Positions 24,057 to 33,429 of a stretch of 64,000 bases of DNA are shown piece by piece; within the stretch, counting starts at the first letter, position 1, and the number at the start of each line of letters is the position of its first letter. The notes under the pieces were generated by a model. That model was given only the letters and a program-made list of their open reading frames with translations, did not search any database and was not told where the DNA came from. Location: positions 1-64,000 of the forward strand of contig NZ_JBLAVB010000008.1 in assembly GCF_047263945.1 (NCBI RefSeq). The letters run 5' to 3'. The translations under genes were made by a program, and so were the position numbers. Origin of the DNA: Rhodospirillum sp047263945. Lineage in GTDB: Bacteria > Pseudomonadota > Alphaproteobacteria > Rhodospirillales > Rhodospirillaceae.

Positions 24057-24602
24057 ATGGACAATACCGATTTCCATGATCCCTATGAATTCCCCATCAG
24101 TTGGGATGTTTTTCACCTGAATACGGTGAAACTGGCTGAAAAGCTGATGGCCAAGGGACCCTTCAAGGGCATCGTTGCGATCACGCGCGGGGGATTGATC
24201 CCGGCATCGATCATTGCCCGCGAATTGAATATTCGCGTCATCGAAAGCGTGGGGATGAAATCCTACACGGATGGCCGTCAACGGGGATCTCTGCGGATCC
24301 TCAAGGAAATGAACAGGGATCTTGTGGGCGATGGCGAGGGATGGCTGGTCGTCGATGATTTGGTGGACAGCGGAGTCACCGCCAAGGCGGTCAAGGAGTT
24401 GATCCCGAAAGCCCATATGGCGACGGTCTACGCCAAGCCCGAAGGCCAACAGCAGACCGACACCTTCGTTGTGCCTGTGCGCCAGGATGTTTGGCTGATT
24501 TTTCCCTGGGATGCCCGGGTGGTGCGGGTCGATCCCCTGATTATGCTGCAGGACAATCTCGAGAAGGTCGAACGGTCGACTCATAAGGAAGGAGAGGTCT
24601 GA
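24057..24602 (+). CDS. gpt: Xanthine (xanthine-guanine) phosphoribosyltransferase
   Basis: A 181-residue type I phosphoribosyltransferase. The PRPP loop is WLVVDDLVDSGVTAKAV, preceded by IVAITRGGLIPASIIARELN (quoted as AITRGGLIPASIIA); FPISWDVFH near the start and the WLIFPWD motif towards the end are typical of Gpt. It salvages xanthine and guanine to XMP and GMP. The ATG at 24057 follows AAGGAAG; the frame runs further upstream but without family likeness. Convergent with panC across a hairpin. Confidence 0.92.
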   Translation: MDNTDFHDPYEFPISWDVFHLNTVKLAEKLMAKGPFKGIVAITRGGLIPASIIARELNIRVIESVGMKSYTDGRQRGSLRILKEMNRDLVGDGEGWLVVDDLVDSGVTAKAVKELIPKAHMATVYAKPEGQQQTDTFVVPVRQDVWLIFPWDARVVRVDPLIMLQDNLEKVERSTHKEGEV

Positions 24603-24607
24603 TCGTG

Positions 24608-24644
24608 TGTCCGCCTTCCCCGGAAGAGACGGAGAAGGCGGACA
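24608..24644. terminator. Bidirectional terminator-like hairpin between gpt and panC
   Basis: TGTCCGCCTTC pairs with GAAGGCGGACA (11 bp) around a 15-base loop. It sits in the 47-base gap between two convergent stop codons. It has no strong T-run, so activity may depend on Rho. Confidence 0.6.
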
Positions 24645-24649
24645 TTCGA

Positions 24650-25534
24650 TTACAGGCCGATATTGTCGATCAGCCGGACCTTGCCGAGCATGGCGGCGAT
24701 GAACAGGCGGGCATCGCCGTCCGGTGCCTCGTCGAGGGGAGCCAGGGTCTTGGAATCGCGGAGTTCCAGATAGTCAACGCTGGAGAAGCCGTCCTTGAGC
24801 AGCTCTCCTATCCCCCATTCCAGACAGTCACTGACCTCCGCACCGCCTAGGATGTCGGCCGCCACCCGCCGCAGGGTGCGGTTCAGGGCCGGGGCGATGG
24901 CCCGCTGCTCGGTGGTGAGATAGGCGTTGCGCGAGGACATGGCCAAGCCGTCATCCTCCCGGACGACGGGTGCACCCAGGATCTCTACGGGGATATCCAG
25001 ATCTCGGGCCAAGCGCTTAAGCACCTGAAGCTGCTGGTAGTCCTTCTCGCCGAATACGGCCACATCGGGCAGGCAGCGCATCAGTAGCTTGGTCACCACC
25101 GTAGCGACTCCCTGGAAATGGCCCGGGCGGCGGTCGCCGCAGAGACCACGGGAGACGCCCTCCACGGTGACCATGGTGGAAAAGCCATGGGGATACATGG
25201 TCTCCACGGTGGGGGTGTAGAGGAGGCTTGCCCCGGCGGCAGCGAGTTTGGCGGCATCGGAGGCTTCCTCTCGCGGGTAGGCAGCGAAGTCCTCATCGGG
25301 TCCGAATTGGGTCGGATTGACGAAAATGCTTGCCACAACGCGGTCGGTCTTCTGCAGGGCAAGGCGTACCAGGGAGAGGTGACCGTCGTGCAGGGCGCCC
25401 ATTGTGGGAACCAAGCCGACTCGGAGGCCCTCGGCGCGCCAGCCGGTAATGGTCGCGCGCAGATCGGCGGTTTCCCGCGCTATGGGAAGGGACTCGCCAC
25501 CGGAGAGGGGGGAGGCCTGGGACGTCTGTGTCAT
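24650..25534 (-). CDS. panC: Pantothenate synthetase
   Basis: A 294-residue enzyme that joins pantoate and beta-alanine using ATP. VPTMGALHDGHLSLV holds the HIGH-like nucleotide motif, SIFVNPTQFGP, GEKDYQQL and SSRNAYL (the KMSKS-like part) follow in the normal order. The start at 25534 is the internal ATG of MTQTSQAS; upstream frame has no family match. It follows panB with an 86-base gap, forming the usual panBC pair of CoA biosynthesis. Confidence 0.95.
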   Translation of the reverse strand: MTQTSQASPLSGGESLPIARETADLRATITGWRAEGLRVGLVPTMGALHDGHLSLVRLALQKTDRVVASIFVNPTQFGPDEDFAAYPREEASDAAKLAAAGASLLYTPTVETMYPHGFSTMVTVEGVSRGLCGDRRPGHFQGVATVVTKLLMRCLPDVAVFGEKDYQQLQVLKRLARDLDIPVEILGAPVVREDDGLAMSSRNAYLTTEQRAIAPALNRTLRRVAADILGGAEVSDCLEWGIGELLKDGFSSVDYLELRDSKTLAPLDEAPDGDARLFIAAMLGKVRLIDNIGL

Positions 25535-25620
25535 GATAAGGATGTCTCGCTTGCCCAGGGGGAGCGGCGCAATGATGGGGGGAGTCTCCAGCGCCTGCTT
25601 CACGGTCTTGTTTCTGGGGA

Positions 25621-26535
25621 CTATCGAATGGAGTTGGTCGGAAGCGGGGGAGCGGGAAGGCGGGTGGATTCGCCTATGGGGTCCTCCTCCTTTCCGCCCC
25701 CGGTAGCAGCAACCGGGCTGAGGCCGAAGCAATGTTCCGGCGCAGGGAAGCGGCGGGCTCGGACGTCCTCGGCATAGGTTTGAACGGCCTTGTCAACATC
25801 CTCCGCCAGATTGGCGAAGCGTTTGACAAATTTGGGTTTGAATTCGGTGAACAGTCCCAGGACATCCTCTGTCACCAGAACCTGTCCATCGCATTGGGGG
25901 GAGGCACCAATGCCGATGGTGGGGACGGCGATTGCCTGGGTCAGGTGGGCCGCGACGCTTTCGAAGGTGCCTTCGACGACCAGGGCGAACGCTCCGGCCT
26001 GTGCGATGGCCTGTCCATCGGCGATAACGGTCGCTGCCTCGCCTTCTGTCCGACCTTGGGCACGGAAACCGCCCATGGAATGCACCATCTGGGGCTTCAG
26101 GCCGACGTGGCCCATCACGGGGACGCCCCGTTGGGTCAGGAATGCGACGGTTTCGGCCATTTCCACACCGCCTTCCAGTTTCACAGCGGCGGCGCCGGTC
26201 TCCGACAGGATGCGGGCGGCGTTGCGGAAGGCCTGTTGAGGGCTTTCCTGGTAAGACCCAAAGGGCATATCCACCACCACGACGGCTTTGCTCGAGCCGC
26301 GGACGACGGCTTGGCCATGGGCGATCATCATCTCCAGAGTCACCGCATGGGTGGTGGGCAAACCATAGACCACCATGCCCAGAGAATCCCCAACCAGCAG
26401 CAGGTCCACATGGGGATCGAGCATGTTGGCCATGGGCGCGGTATAGGCGGTGAGGCAAACCACCGGATCGGCGGCCTTGCGTTGCATGATGTCGCGGACG
26501 GTGAGACGCCGGCCGACAGGCTGGGTGACGCTCAT
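25621..26535 (-). CDS. panB: 3-methyl-2-oxobutanoate hydroxymethyltransferase
   Basis: A 304-residue TIM-barrel enzyme that adds a hydroxymethyl group from methylene-THF to ketoisovalerate, the first committed step to pantoate. VCLTAYTAPMANMLD, LLLVGDSLGMVVYG, VVVDMPFGSYQ and KLEGG are the conserved blocks with the Mg-binding Asp. The ATG at 26535 follows GGGAGGGGAGC, a strong site. The C-terminal 30 residues beyond the barrel are Pro/Gly-rich and variable, making it a little longer than the usual 265-280 residues. Confidence 0.95.
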   Translation of the reverse strand: MSVTQPVGRRLTVRDIMQRKAADPVVCLTAYTAPMANMLDPHVDLLLVGDSLGMVVYGLPTTHAVTLEMMIAHGQAVVRGSSKAVVVVDMPFGSYQESPQQAFRNAARILSETGAAAVKLEGGVEMAETVAFLTQRGVPVMGHVGLKPQMVHSMGGFRAQGRTEGEAATVIADGQAIAQAGAFALVVEGTFESVAAHLTQAIAVPTIGIGASPQCDGQVLVTEDVLGLFTEFKPKFVKRFANLAEDVDKAVQTYAEDVRARRFPAPEHCFGLSPVAATGGGKEEDPIGESTRLPAPPLPTNSIR

Positions 26536-26853
26536 CGTGCTCCCCTCCCTTCGGTCAAATCCAAATTTCCAGAGCGACGATTGGAAAACGGGATAGGGAT
26601 TTCCAACCGAAAAACGCTCCAACGGAGTCAGTCTCAATCACACCAGGAGTCAAATCCTGAGTTTGATTTCGGCAAACCGACCTTGGGCTGTCTTGTAGCT
26701 CGCCGCAGTCTAAAGGAAAAGCGAGATTCAGGCGAACCCATGAGCAATTTCGCGAGGGGCGACAGATCCTTTCGCGACCAGTCAGCAGGGATTGGGGCGT
26801 CTTGATCCGGCCGGTCTGGTTCTCGCGAGGGCTGTGTGCGCCGGAGCGGTTCT
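26536..26853. other. 318-bp intergenic stretch without recognised gene
   Basis: Between the fnr gene stop and the panB start, both on the minus strand. It presumably holds the panBC promoter. No clear hairpin, repeat or conserved motif was seen beyond the panB ribosome-binding site. Confidence 0.5.
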
Positions 26854-27627
26854 TTAAAAGCCGCCGTCGGCGATTTGGCGCAGGGCGGCAGGATCCCTTA
26901 GGGCCACGGTGCTGGGATTGGGCAGTTCCAGCAGACCGGAGACCTTGAACTTGGTCAGGGTCCGGCTCACGGTCTCGATGGTTAATCCCAGATAGTCGGC
27001 CACGTCGGATCGTCCCATGGGGATCAGCACGGGACTGGCTGAATCGCCCCGTTCCACCGCCCTTTGGGACAGGGATAAAAGGAAGGAGGCAAGCTTTTCC
27101 GGAGCACTTTTCCGTCCCAGAAGCAGGGTGTGCTCGTGGAAATGGGCCAGCTTGATCATCGATCGACGCAGCACTTCCCGCGCCAGGGTGGGGGCGTTCG
27201 GGTAGAGCTGTTCCATCTTTGCGACGGGGAAGCGGCAAAGGCTGGTCATGGTGATCGCTTCCGCCGTATAGCCGTGCAAGCCGTTGGGGGAAAATCCAAA
27301 CAGGTCTCCCCGGAAGAAGAAGCCGGTGATTTGGCGGCGTCCATCGGCCATTAACTTGTAGATTTTTACCGCACCGGAGAGGGGGGAGTACAAATAATTG
27401 GCGGGATCCCCCTCGTTGAACAGGGTCTCTTGGGGGGTGGCGCGGATGCAGCCTTGGATCGCCATGAGACCGCGAAACTCGCTTGCTGGCAGGCCGTGAC
27501 AGAAAGCCAAATCTCCCAGGTTACATTGTAGACAGGCGTCGTTGCTGTCCCGTCCGCAATTCTCCCGGAAACGGCTGTCTTGGATGGCTCTGTCACCATC
27601 AACACCTAGGGCGATACGACCTGCCAT
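26854..27627 (-). CDS. fnrL: FNR-type oxygen-sensing transcription regulator (Crp/Fnr family, Fe-S cluster)
   Basis: A 257-residue regulator. Cys32, Cys35 and Cys43 (in ACLQCNLGDLAFC) and Cys131 (in TSLCRFP) match the four cluster ligands of FNR. A cyclic-nucleotide-type sensor domain, a long dimer helix (LAREVLRRSMIKLAH) and a helix-turn-helix with SDVADYLGLTIETVSRTL follow; the E..SR residues recognise TTGAT half-sites. It should control microaerobic genes such as the cco cluster just upstream. An FNR box lies 117-130 bases before the start, suggesting autoregulation. The symbol fnrL is by analogy with Rhodobacter. Confidence 0.92.
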   Translation of the reverse strand: MAGRIALGVDGDRAIQDSRFRENCGRDSNDACLQCNLGDLAFCHGLPASEFRGLMAIQGCIRATPQETLFNEGDPANYLYSPLSGAVKIYKLMADGRRQITGFFFRGDLFGFSPNGLHGYTAEAITMTSLCRFPVAKMEQLYPNAPTLAREVLRRSMIKLAHFHEHTLLLGRKSAPEKLASFLLSLSQRAVERGDSASPVLIPMGRSDVADYLGLTIETVSRTLTKFKVSGLLELPNPSTVALRDPAALRQIADGGF

Positions 27628-27743
27628 GGATACCTTCGTACTTCCAATTCCCTGGGGGGATATCCCTATGATTCGGAGCGTTTTCCCCGCTTAACGCGAT
27701 CGGTTCCGCTTGCATTGGGATAAAAGACATTCCTGTCTTTCCA

Positions 27744-27757
27744 TTGATCCACATCAA
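27744..27757. promoter_or_regulatory. FNR box (TTGAT-N4-ATCAA)
   Basis: TTGATCCACATCAA is a perfect match to the FNR/ANR/FixK consensus palindrome. It lies between ccoS and fnr, about 120 bases before the fnr start, so it probably mediates autoregulation of fnr. No second perfect box was seen upstream of ccoG. Confidence 0.85.
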
Positions 27758-27795
27758 AAACGGACTCTAAGGGGTGTGACCGAGGGACGCCAGTC

Positions 27796-28008
27796 CTAAT
27801 TGGATTCGTCGTCTTTGGGGTGGTTGTCCTTGTGGGTATTTTCTGTCGGAGCGGGAGGAGGCGGGATGTCGTCATCTTCGAAAAGAATACGATGGGCGGC
27901 TCCATCCAGATCCTCAAACTGCCCGCTTTTCAAAGCCCAAAGGAAGGCGCCAAGGCCGATGCCGCCCATGCCGAGTGCGATGGGAATCAGGTAAAGCAAG
28001 ATGTCCAT
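27796..28008 (-). CDS. ccoS: cbb3-type cytochrome oxidase assembly protein CcoS
   Basis: A 70-residue protein: one transmembrane helix (LLYLIPIALGMGGIGLGAF, residues 4-23) followed by WALKSGQFEDLDGAAHRIL, the CcoS signature, and an acidic, Pro-rich tail. It is needed for cofactor insertion into the cbb3 oxidase. The ATG at 28008 gives the family N-terminus MDILLYLIP. It is separated from ccoI by a 250-base gap containing a dispersed repeat, so it may be a separate transcript or depend on read-through. Confidence 0.9.
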   Translation of the reverse strand: MDILLYLIPIALGMGGIGLGAFLWALKSGQFEDLDGAAHRILFEDDDIPPPPAPTENTHKDNHPKDDESN

Positions 28009-28057
28009 AGGTAGGCCTCTTCCTTGTATGGGGCTTCTGCATAGATCAAACCGTCCT

Positions 28058-28162
28058 AGAGCATGTTGCGTGAAATGTGATTCACGCAACATGCTCTAAA
28101 CCTCTGACATTGAAGCAAATCGTCGTCTCAATCTGTTCCGGATTGCTCGGGATTTGCTCTAA
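28058..28162. repeat. Dispersed repeat headed by a CACGCAACATGCTCT palindrome, copy 1
   Basis: 105 bp. It opens with a long inverted repeat (AGAGCATGTTGCGTGA / TCACGCAACATGCTCT) and continues AAACCTCTGA...GAAGCAAATCGTC, then CAATCTGTTCCGGATTG, ending GGGATTTGCTCT. A second copy lies at 35186-35313. The leading hairpin could stop transcription in both directions. Confidence 0.85.
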
Positions 28163-28258
28163 ATCGGAATCGATTTAAGGCGGGTAATGAGATCTAGATT
28201 CAACAGGGTGAACATCGAGTGGACCGGAAAACCGGTGCCTCCTTTTCCGCTCGATGCT

Positions 28259-30658
28259 CTAATCGCGGTTGTTTGCCCGGGTCAGGCGCAAGGCGTTGAG
28301 GATCACGACTACGGAGGACCCGCTCATCGCCACCGCCGCGATCAGGGGCGTGACCAGTCCGGCCACAGCCAGGGGAATCGTCACAAGGTTATAGGCAAAG
28401 GACAGTCCGAAATTCATGCGAACAAGGCCATCAGCCTGGTGGGCGACGTCCATCGCTTCCAGAATGGGAGCCAGACGCGTGCCTTGGAAGATGACATCAG
28501 CAGCCGTTTGAGTCACATCCACCGCACTGGAGGGCGACAGCGAGACCAGGGCCGCAGCCAGAGCCGGGGCGTCGTTCAGGCCGTCACCAACCATGGCCAC
28601 GCGTTTGCCATCTTGGGCCAGGGCAGTCAGGCGGGCGACCTTGTCCCCGGGGCTTTGGCCTGCGCTCCAATGGTCGATCCCGACGAGGTGAGCCACCTCC
28701 GACACCGCTTCGGAGCGATCGCCAGAGAGAAGTTCCACGGACAGGCCTCGGGCCTTCAGCCTGGCGATGACCTCCCGGGCGTCGGATCGGGGGGCATCAA
28801 TGAAGGCGAAGCGGGTGGTTGGGTGTCCCGGACGGGAAAACCAGATTTCCGGCCCCGTCGTCTGGTGCTCGTCTGAGATCGGGTCGACATCATCGGGGAG
28901 TCCACAGAACGCACGGCTCCCTAGGCGCTCCTCTCCCCCTTCGATGGGGCGGGACAGGCCCTGTCCGGGATGTTCACTGACCACGGAGGCCGTGTCCCTA
29001 GCGCCTCCCGCCGCCCGGACGAGGGCGCGGGCGAGGGGGTGGTGACTGTTTGCCGCCAGAGTCGCGGCGGCTGTCAGATCCTCCGTCGACCAGGAAACAT
29101 TGTCTCGGATCAATTCGGGGCGACCTTCGGTCAGGGTGCCGGTTTTGTCGAAGACCAAATGGTCGACGGTGGTCAAGCGCTCCAGGGCCGTGGGGGATTT
29201 GACCAGGATTCCCTTGCGCAGCAGGCGGCCTGTGGCGACCACCTGAACGACGGGGACGGCCAGTGCGAGGGCGCAGGGACAGGTGACAATCAACACCGCC
29301 GAGGCGATCAGCAGGGCTTGCTGCCAGGGCGCATCCATCAAGAACACCCAGCCCAGGAAGGTGGAGAGGGCCATCAGGTGAACCACGGGCACATAGGCTC
29401 GGGCGACTCGGTCGGCCAGGGCCACATAGCGGGCGCGTCCCTGTTCGGCGACCTCCATCATGCGGACGATTTCTGCGAGCAGGGTGCCTTCCCCCACTGC
29501 CCCGGCGGTGACCCGCAGGGGAGCCGTCAGGTTGACGGTGCCTGCGAAGACCGGGGAGCCGGGTTCCACCGACTCGGGAAGGGTTTCGCCGGTGAGCAGG
29601 CTGGTGTCCAGATCCGAGCGGCCTTCGGCCACCGTTCCGTCTACGCCGATCCGCTCTCCTGCAGCGACAAGGATGGTTGCGCCGGCCTCAACCCGGGCCG
29701 GGGGCATGTGCTCGACCGTTCCGTCGTCCCGGGCGACGGCCACGGATCCGGCGCCCAAAGTTAAAAGATGTTCCGCTGCGGATCGGGCTCGGCCCCGGGC
29801 GCGCAGGTCCAGGTAGCGGCCCACCAGCAGGAAGAACAACAGCATGACGGCTGCGTCGAAATAGGCATGCTGGCCCTGGTTGGCTGTCTCCCACAGACTC
29901 ATGCCCGCAGCCAGGGCGACGGCCAGGGTGATGGGCACATCCATATTGCCCCGGCCCGCGCGCAGGGCCGTTATGGCCGAGCGGGCAAAGGGGCGGATGG
30001 CATAGAGGATCGCCGGAATGGCGATCAGGGCCGAAATCCAATGGAAAAGCGTCCGGGTCGCCGTGTCCATGTCTCCGCCGAACCAGATGGAGACGGAAAA
30101 CAGCATGACATTGCCCGAAGCGAACCCGGCAACAGCCATGGCCCGTAAGAGGGCCTTTTCCTCCCGTTGGGTGGCCTGATCCAAGAGGGCCGGATCATAG
30201 GGTACAAGGCGGTACCCCACCTTGAGGACCGGTTCGAGAATGGTATTCGCTCCGCCGTCCGGACCGGTGCAGGGATGGGGCTTGAAGCGCAGGGTCAGGC
30301 GCCGGGTGGTCATGTTGAGGCGAGCCTGGGTCACGCCAGGTTGGCGTTTTAACAGGCTTTCGATCAGCCAGACGCAGGCCGCGCAATGGAGCCCTTCCAC
30401 CATGAGGTGGAGAACCGCCTCCTCTCCCCGTCCTTCTTTGGCCGGTTCCATGCGCACATGGGCGGAAAAGTCGGCGCCCTCAACCTCCTCGGGTTTCAAG
30501 GCCCGGGTCTCCGGGTCCAGGCACCGGCGCTGGTAATATTGGGACAGGCCCGTGCCCTGAATCAAGGCATGGGCGCCCTGGCAGCCGACGCAACAGAAGT
30601 CGGGAGCGGCAGGGCCGTCCGTTGGCACGGGAAGGCCGCAATGCAGGCAGTCGGTCAT
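28259..30658 (-). CDS. ccoI: Copper-translocating P-type ATPase for cbb3 oxidase assembly
   Basis: A 799-residue P1B-type ATPase. An N-terminal Cys-rich stretch (CLHCGLPVP, FCCVGCQGAH) precedes a heavy-metal domain with GLHCAACVWLIESLL. About eight transmembrane helices follow; TCPCALALA is the copper-transport CPC motif, LLTGETLP the actuator motif, FDKTGTLTEG the phosphorylated Asp and GDGLNDAPAL the hinge. The CcoI/FixI class supplies copper to the cbb3 oxidase from the periplasmic side. It is 22 bases downstream of ccoH. Confidence 0.96.
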   Translation of the reverse strand: MTDCLHCGLPVPTDGPAAPDFCCVGCQGAHALIQGTGLSQYYQRRCLDPETRALKPEEVEGADFSAHVRMEPAKEGRGEEAVLHLMVEGLHCAACVWLIESLLKRQPGVTQARLNMTTRRLTLRFKPHPCTGPDGGANTILEPVLKVGYRLVPYDPALLDQATQREEKALLRAMAVAGFASGNVMLFSVSIWFGGDMDTATRTLFHWISALIAIPAILYAIRPFARSAITALRAGRGNMDVPITLAVALAAGMSLWETANQGQHAYFDAAVMLLFFLLVGRYLDLRARGRARSAAEHLLTLGAGSVAVARDDGTVEHMPPARVEAGATILVAAGERIGVDGTVAEGRSDLDTSLLTGETLPESVEPGSPVFAGTVNLTAPLRVTAGAVGEGTLLAEIVRMMEVAEQGRARYVALADRVARAYVPVVHLMALSTFLGWVFLMDAPWQQALLIASAVLIVTCPCALALAVPVVQVVATGRLLRKGILVKSPTALERLTTVDHLVFDKTGTLTEGRPELIRDNVSWSTEDLTAAATLAANSHHPLARALVRAAGGARDTASVVSEHPGQGLSRPIEGGEERLGSRAFCGLPDDVDPISDEHQTTGPEIWFSRPGHPTTRFAFIDAPRSDAREVIARLKARGLSVELLSGDRSEAVSEVAHLVGIDHWSAGQSPGDKVARLTALAQDGKRVAMVGDGLNDAPALAAALVSLSPSSAVDVTQTAADVIFQGTRLAPILEAMDVAHQADGLVRMNFGLSFAYNLVTIPLAVAGLVTPLIAAVAMSGSSVVVILNALRLTRANNRD

Positions 30659-30680
30659 GGCCTTGCCAGACGGAGAGGGC

Positions 30681-31190
30681 TCACGGCGTCAGGATGAAGC
30701 GGTCACGCATGCGATAGGCGGCGTCCCGCTCCTCCAGCTTGGCTACAACGCGAACTTCCCATTGTCCCTGGAAGGGCAGGGTGACCGGGGAGGTCCAGTA
30801 GCCGTCCGTATTGGCGTGGAGGGTCATGGTCTGGTCGTAACCCGACTGTGTCGGGCGCCGGATCTGGGCGGTGACGCTCATGCCCCGCAGCACCGGCTGA
30901 CCGGCCTCGTCCAGGAATTGGGCGTTGATTTTGGCGGGCCAGGCGCCGTCGGATCCACCGGGTAGGCCGTCCAGGGTGATCGCACCACTCCAGCCCAGAG
31001 CCTCTTGAGCCCGGGCGGCGGCGATCTCCTTGTTATAGGCGACCCCGTCATCATAGGCGGTGGTCGAGACCAAGCCGTTAAAGGTGCTGGTGGCGAAATA
31101 CAAAAGGGTCAGGTTGACCCCCAGGACGATGCCGAACGCCCCAACGAAAATATAGGGGTACCACCACCCCTTCTGTCGAACCTTGGCCAT
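30681..31190 (-). CDS. ccoH: cbb3 oxidase assembly protein CcoH (FixH)
   Basis: A 169-residue protein with one N-terminal transmembrane helix (YIFVGAFGIVLGVNLTLLYF trimmed: FVGAFGIVLGVNLTLL) and a periplasmic domain. STFNGLVSTTAYDDGVAYN is the FixH hallmark. It interacts with the oxidase subunits during assembly. It lies between ccoG and ccoI on the same strand; the gap to ccoG is 197 bases, longer than usual. Confidence 0.92.
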   Translation of the reverse strand: MAKVRQKGWWYPYIFVGAFGIVLGVNLTLLYFATSTFNGLVSTTAYDDGVAYNKEIAAARAQEALGWSGAITLDGLPGGSDGAWPAKINAQFLDEAGQPVLRGMSVTAQIRRPTQSGYDQTMTLHANTDGYWTSPVTLPFQGQWEVRVVAKLEERDAAYRMRDRFILTP

Positions 31191-31387
31191 CCGCTTTCTG
31201 CCTCATGTGATGGGGGCCCCTCTGAACGGGAGCCTGAAAATAAGGGCGGGGCCATCTTTACCGTGGCCCTCGCCCGCTTATGCGATGCCTTGCGGTCTTC
31301 CTGTTGACGGCCAATTGTGTCAAAGGCAAGACGGCGAGGTGTTCCGAAGATTAGAGTGTCTTTGATGCCAATTTGATCTCGGAGACT

Positions 31388-32905
31388 CTAGTGGGGACCG
31401 GCGAACAGGGTGTCGTAGTCGATCGACTCCCCGGTTTCCTTGTTGATGAGCACGAACTCCAGATCCGATGTTGCGCCATCCAGGGATGCCCGGGGGGCCG
31501 AGACGTAAATCCGGAAGGTGCCGACCCGGTCGCCCTGCACGGGCAAGTCGACTTCCTTCACTTTCCCGTTGGTGACACCGAGGACTTCCATGGTTGCCCC
31601 TTTGACACCCCGAGTGGTCAGGACGAAGTCGTTGTTCACCCGCTCCATGTTCAGGATCTTGAACGTATAGCCGTTGCGGATCGACCCATCGGACATGGGA
31701 ACGAACAGCGGGCTGCGCTCATGCAGGACGTTGACTTCCAGGCGGGACCGGGTGGCCAGGCTGGTTGCCATCAAAGCGCAGACCAGCACCAGGACCACGG
31801 TGTACAGGATGGTCCGGGGACGGATCAATTTGGTGGGCTCGGGCTTGCCTTCTGCCCGGGCGTTCTGGTTGGCCACGGAGTCATAGGTGATCAGGTCCGT
31901 GGGCAGGTTGAACCGCTTCATGACCGAGGCGCAGGCATCCACACAGAGACCGCAGCCGATACAGCCGATCTGTGTTCCTTCGCGAATATCCACGCCGGTA
32001 GGGCAAACCTGGACGCAAAGGCCGCAGTCAACACAATGGCCGCGCTGGGAAAAGTCGGCATCCTTTGAATACTTGCCCCGGGGCTCTCCCCGCCACCGTT
32101 CATAGGTCACGATGAGGGAGTGCTCATCCATCATGGCCGACTGGAAGCGGGCATAGGGGCACATGTAGATGCAAACCTGTTCCCTGGCAAAGCCCGCCAT
32201 GACATAGCATCCGCCGCCGACCACGGCGATGGCGCCATAGGTGGCCGCGCCAGCTTTCAGGGTGAAGATCTCCGCCAGGGCTGTCCAGGGGACCGGTTGG
32301 AAGTACAGGGAGAAGCCAATGCCCACTGCCAGGGAAATAGCCAGCCAGATGATGTTCTTAAGGGCCTTCTTCGCCAGCTTCTCTCCGTTGGTCTTGCTAT
32401 GGTCCAACTTGATGCGGCTGTTGCGTTCGCCTTCTACTTTCCGCTCGACCCACACAAACAGGTCGGTGAAAACGGTCTGGAAGCAGGCGAAGCCACACCA
32501 GACCCGTCCGGCCAGGGCGGTGGCGTAGAACAGAGTAATGGCGGCGATGATCAAAAGGCCGGTCAGATAATAGACTTCCTGCGGCCAGATCTCGATGAAG
32601 AAGAAATAAGCCTTGCGACCGGGCAGGTCGATGAAAATGGCTTGGTCTGGCGCGTCACCCGACCGGGTCCAGCGGATCCAAGGACCAACCCAGAACACGG
32701 TCAGCAGGATGCCCATCATCCACCACTTGATGTTCCGGAAGACGCCGGAGATCGAGCGGGGATAAATCTTCTGGTAGAGTTCGTACATGGAGTTGGATTT
32801 CGCCACGGGCTTTACCCCCTTGGCAACGCGGTCCTCGTCCTTTTTGGCCTCGTCCATCTTGGTCTTGCCTTCGCCGGGATCGACCGCTTCGTTCACCACA
32901 GACAT
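31388..32905 (-). CDS. ccoG: cbb3 oxidase maturation ferredoxin CcoG (FixG/RdxA)
   Basis: A 505-residue membrane protein with about five transmembrane helices. GRVWCGFACFQTVFTDLF, a first conserved Cys motif, is followed by VCIYMCPYARFQSAMMD and two 4Fe-4S ferredoxin motifs, CVDCGLCVQVCP and CIGCGLCVDAC. The C-terminal 120 residues form a periplasmic Ig-like domain. CcoG is a cupric reductase that makes Cu(I) available for cbb3 assembly. Oxidase structural genes ccoNOQP are not in the window; upstream of ccoG is an unrelated divergent gene. Confidence 0.95.
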   Translation of the reverse strand: MSVVNEAVDPGEGKTKMDEAKKDEDRVAKGVKPVAKSNSMYELYQKIYPRSISGVFRNIKWWMMGILLTVFWVGPWIRWTRSGDAPDQAIFIDLPGRKAYFFFIEIWPQEVYYLTGLLIIAAITLFYATALAGRVWCGFACFQTVFTDLFVWVERKVEGERNSRIKLDHSKTNGEKLAKKALKNIIWLAISLAVGIGFSLYFQPVPWTALAEIFTLKAGAATYGAIAVVGGGCYVMAGFAREQVCIYMCPYARFQSAMMDEHSLIVTYERWRGEPRGKYSKDADFSQRGHCVDCGLCVQVCPTGVDIREGTQIGCIGCGLCVDACASVMKRFNLPTDLITYDSVANQNARAEGKPEPTKLIRPRTILYTVVLVLVCALMATSLATRSRLEVNVLHERSPLFVPMSDGSIRNGYTFKILNMERVNNDFVLTTRGVKGATMEVLGVTNGKVKEVDLPVQGDRVGTFRIYVSAPRASLDGATSDLEFVLINKETGESIDYDTLFAGPH

Positions 32906-33429
32906 CGTCCAGAAAGCCCCTATATCGAGTGCGGATTGGTGTGTGCAGGCGCATCGCCAGAGCCGCCGATGAGGAGGAAACTTCGGCAGTATGTCCGAAG
33001 TTATTGGGCCGGTTGTCTCTCCTGCCCGCTCTTCCCGGTCCTTTTGGCATGCGCCGCAGAAAAGCGTCGCCGCTCAAGACTCGCCCCCTCCGTTTTCCTT
33101 GGCTGATTCCCTGTTTTGGAATCTCCCCCCCTTGGAACGGACGCAACGGCCTGATCTTCGGACGCCTCAAAAGCGTCTTAGGGCGGAAAGCCCCACACCG
33201 GCAATGATAATTGTCATGGGCGATATAGTCCATAAGGGCCTCCCCCCACAAGGGTGAATGGCAGGGGGGCGGTATTGAGAAGGAAGGGGGGGTACCTCCT
33301 GCGGAAAGGGGGTGGCCTTTCAGGTGTAGGCTTTTGCCTGGAGAGCTAAGCCTCTGGTGAGCTTGTTTTTCCTGGTCTATGGCTCGATAATTCCTAGAAT
33401 CAATAGGCGTGAAGGGGAAAATAGATCCT
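32906..33429. other. 524-bp divergent intergenic stretch
   Basis: Between ccoG (minus) and the dienelactone hydrolase gene (plus). It must carry both promoters. Visible features are an imperfect palindrome ATGATAATTGTCAT near 33206 and G-rich runs at 33280-33300. No perfect FNR box and no gene were found. Confidence 0.45.

Noticed and set aside
33200..33225. Fur box in the ccoG/hydrolase intergenic region
   Set aside because: The ATGATAATTGTCAT palindrome is AT-rich and only loosely similar to the Fur consensus; no iron gene follows it.
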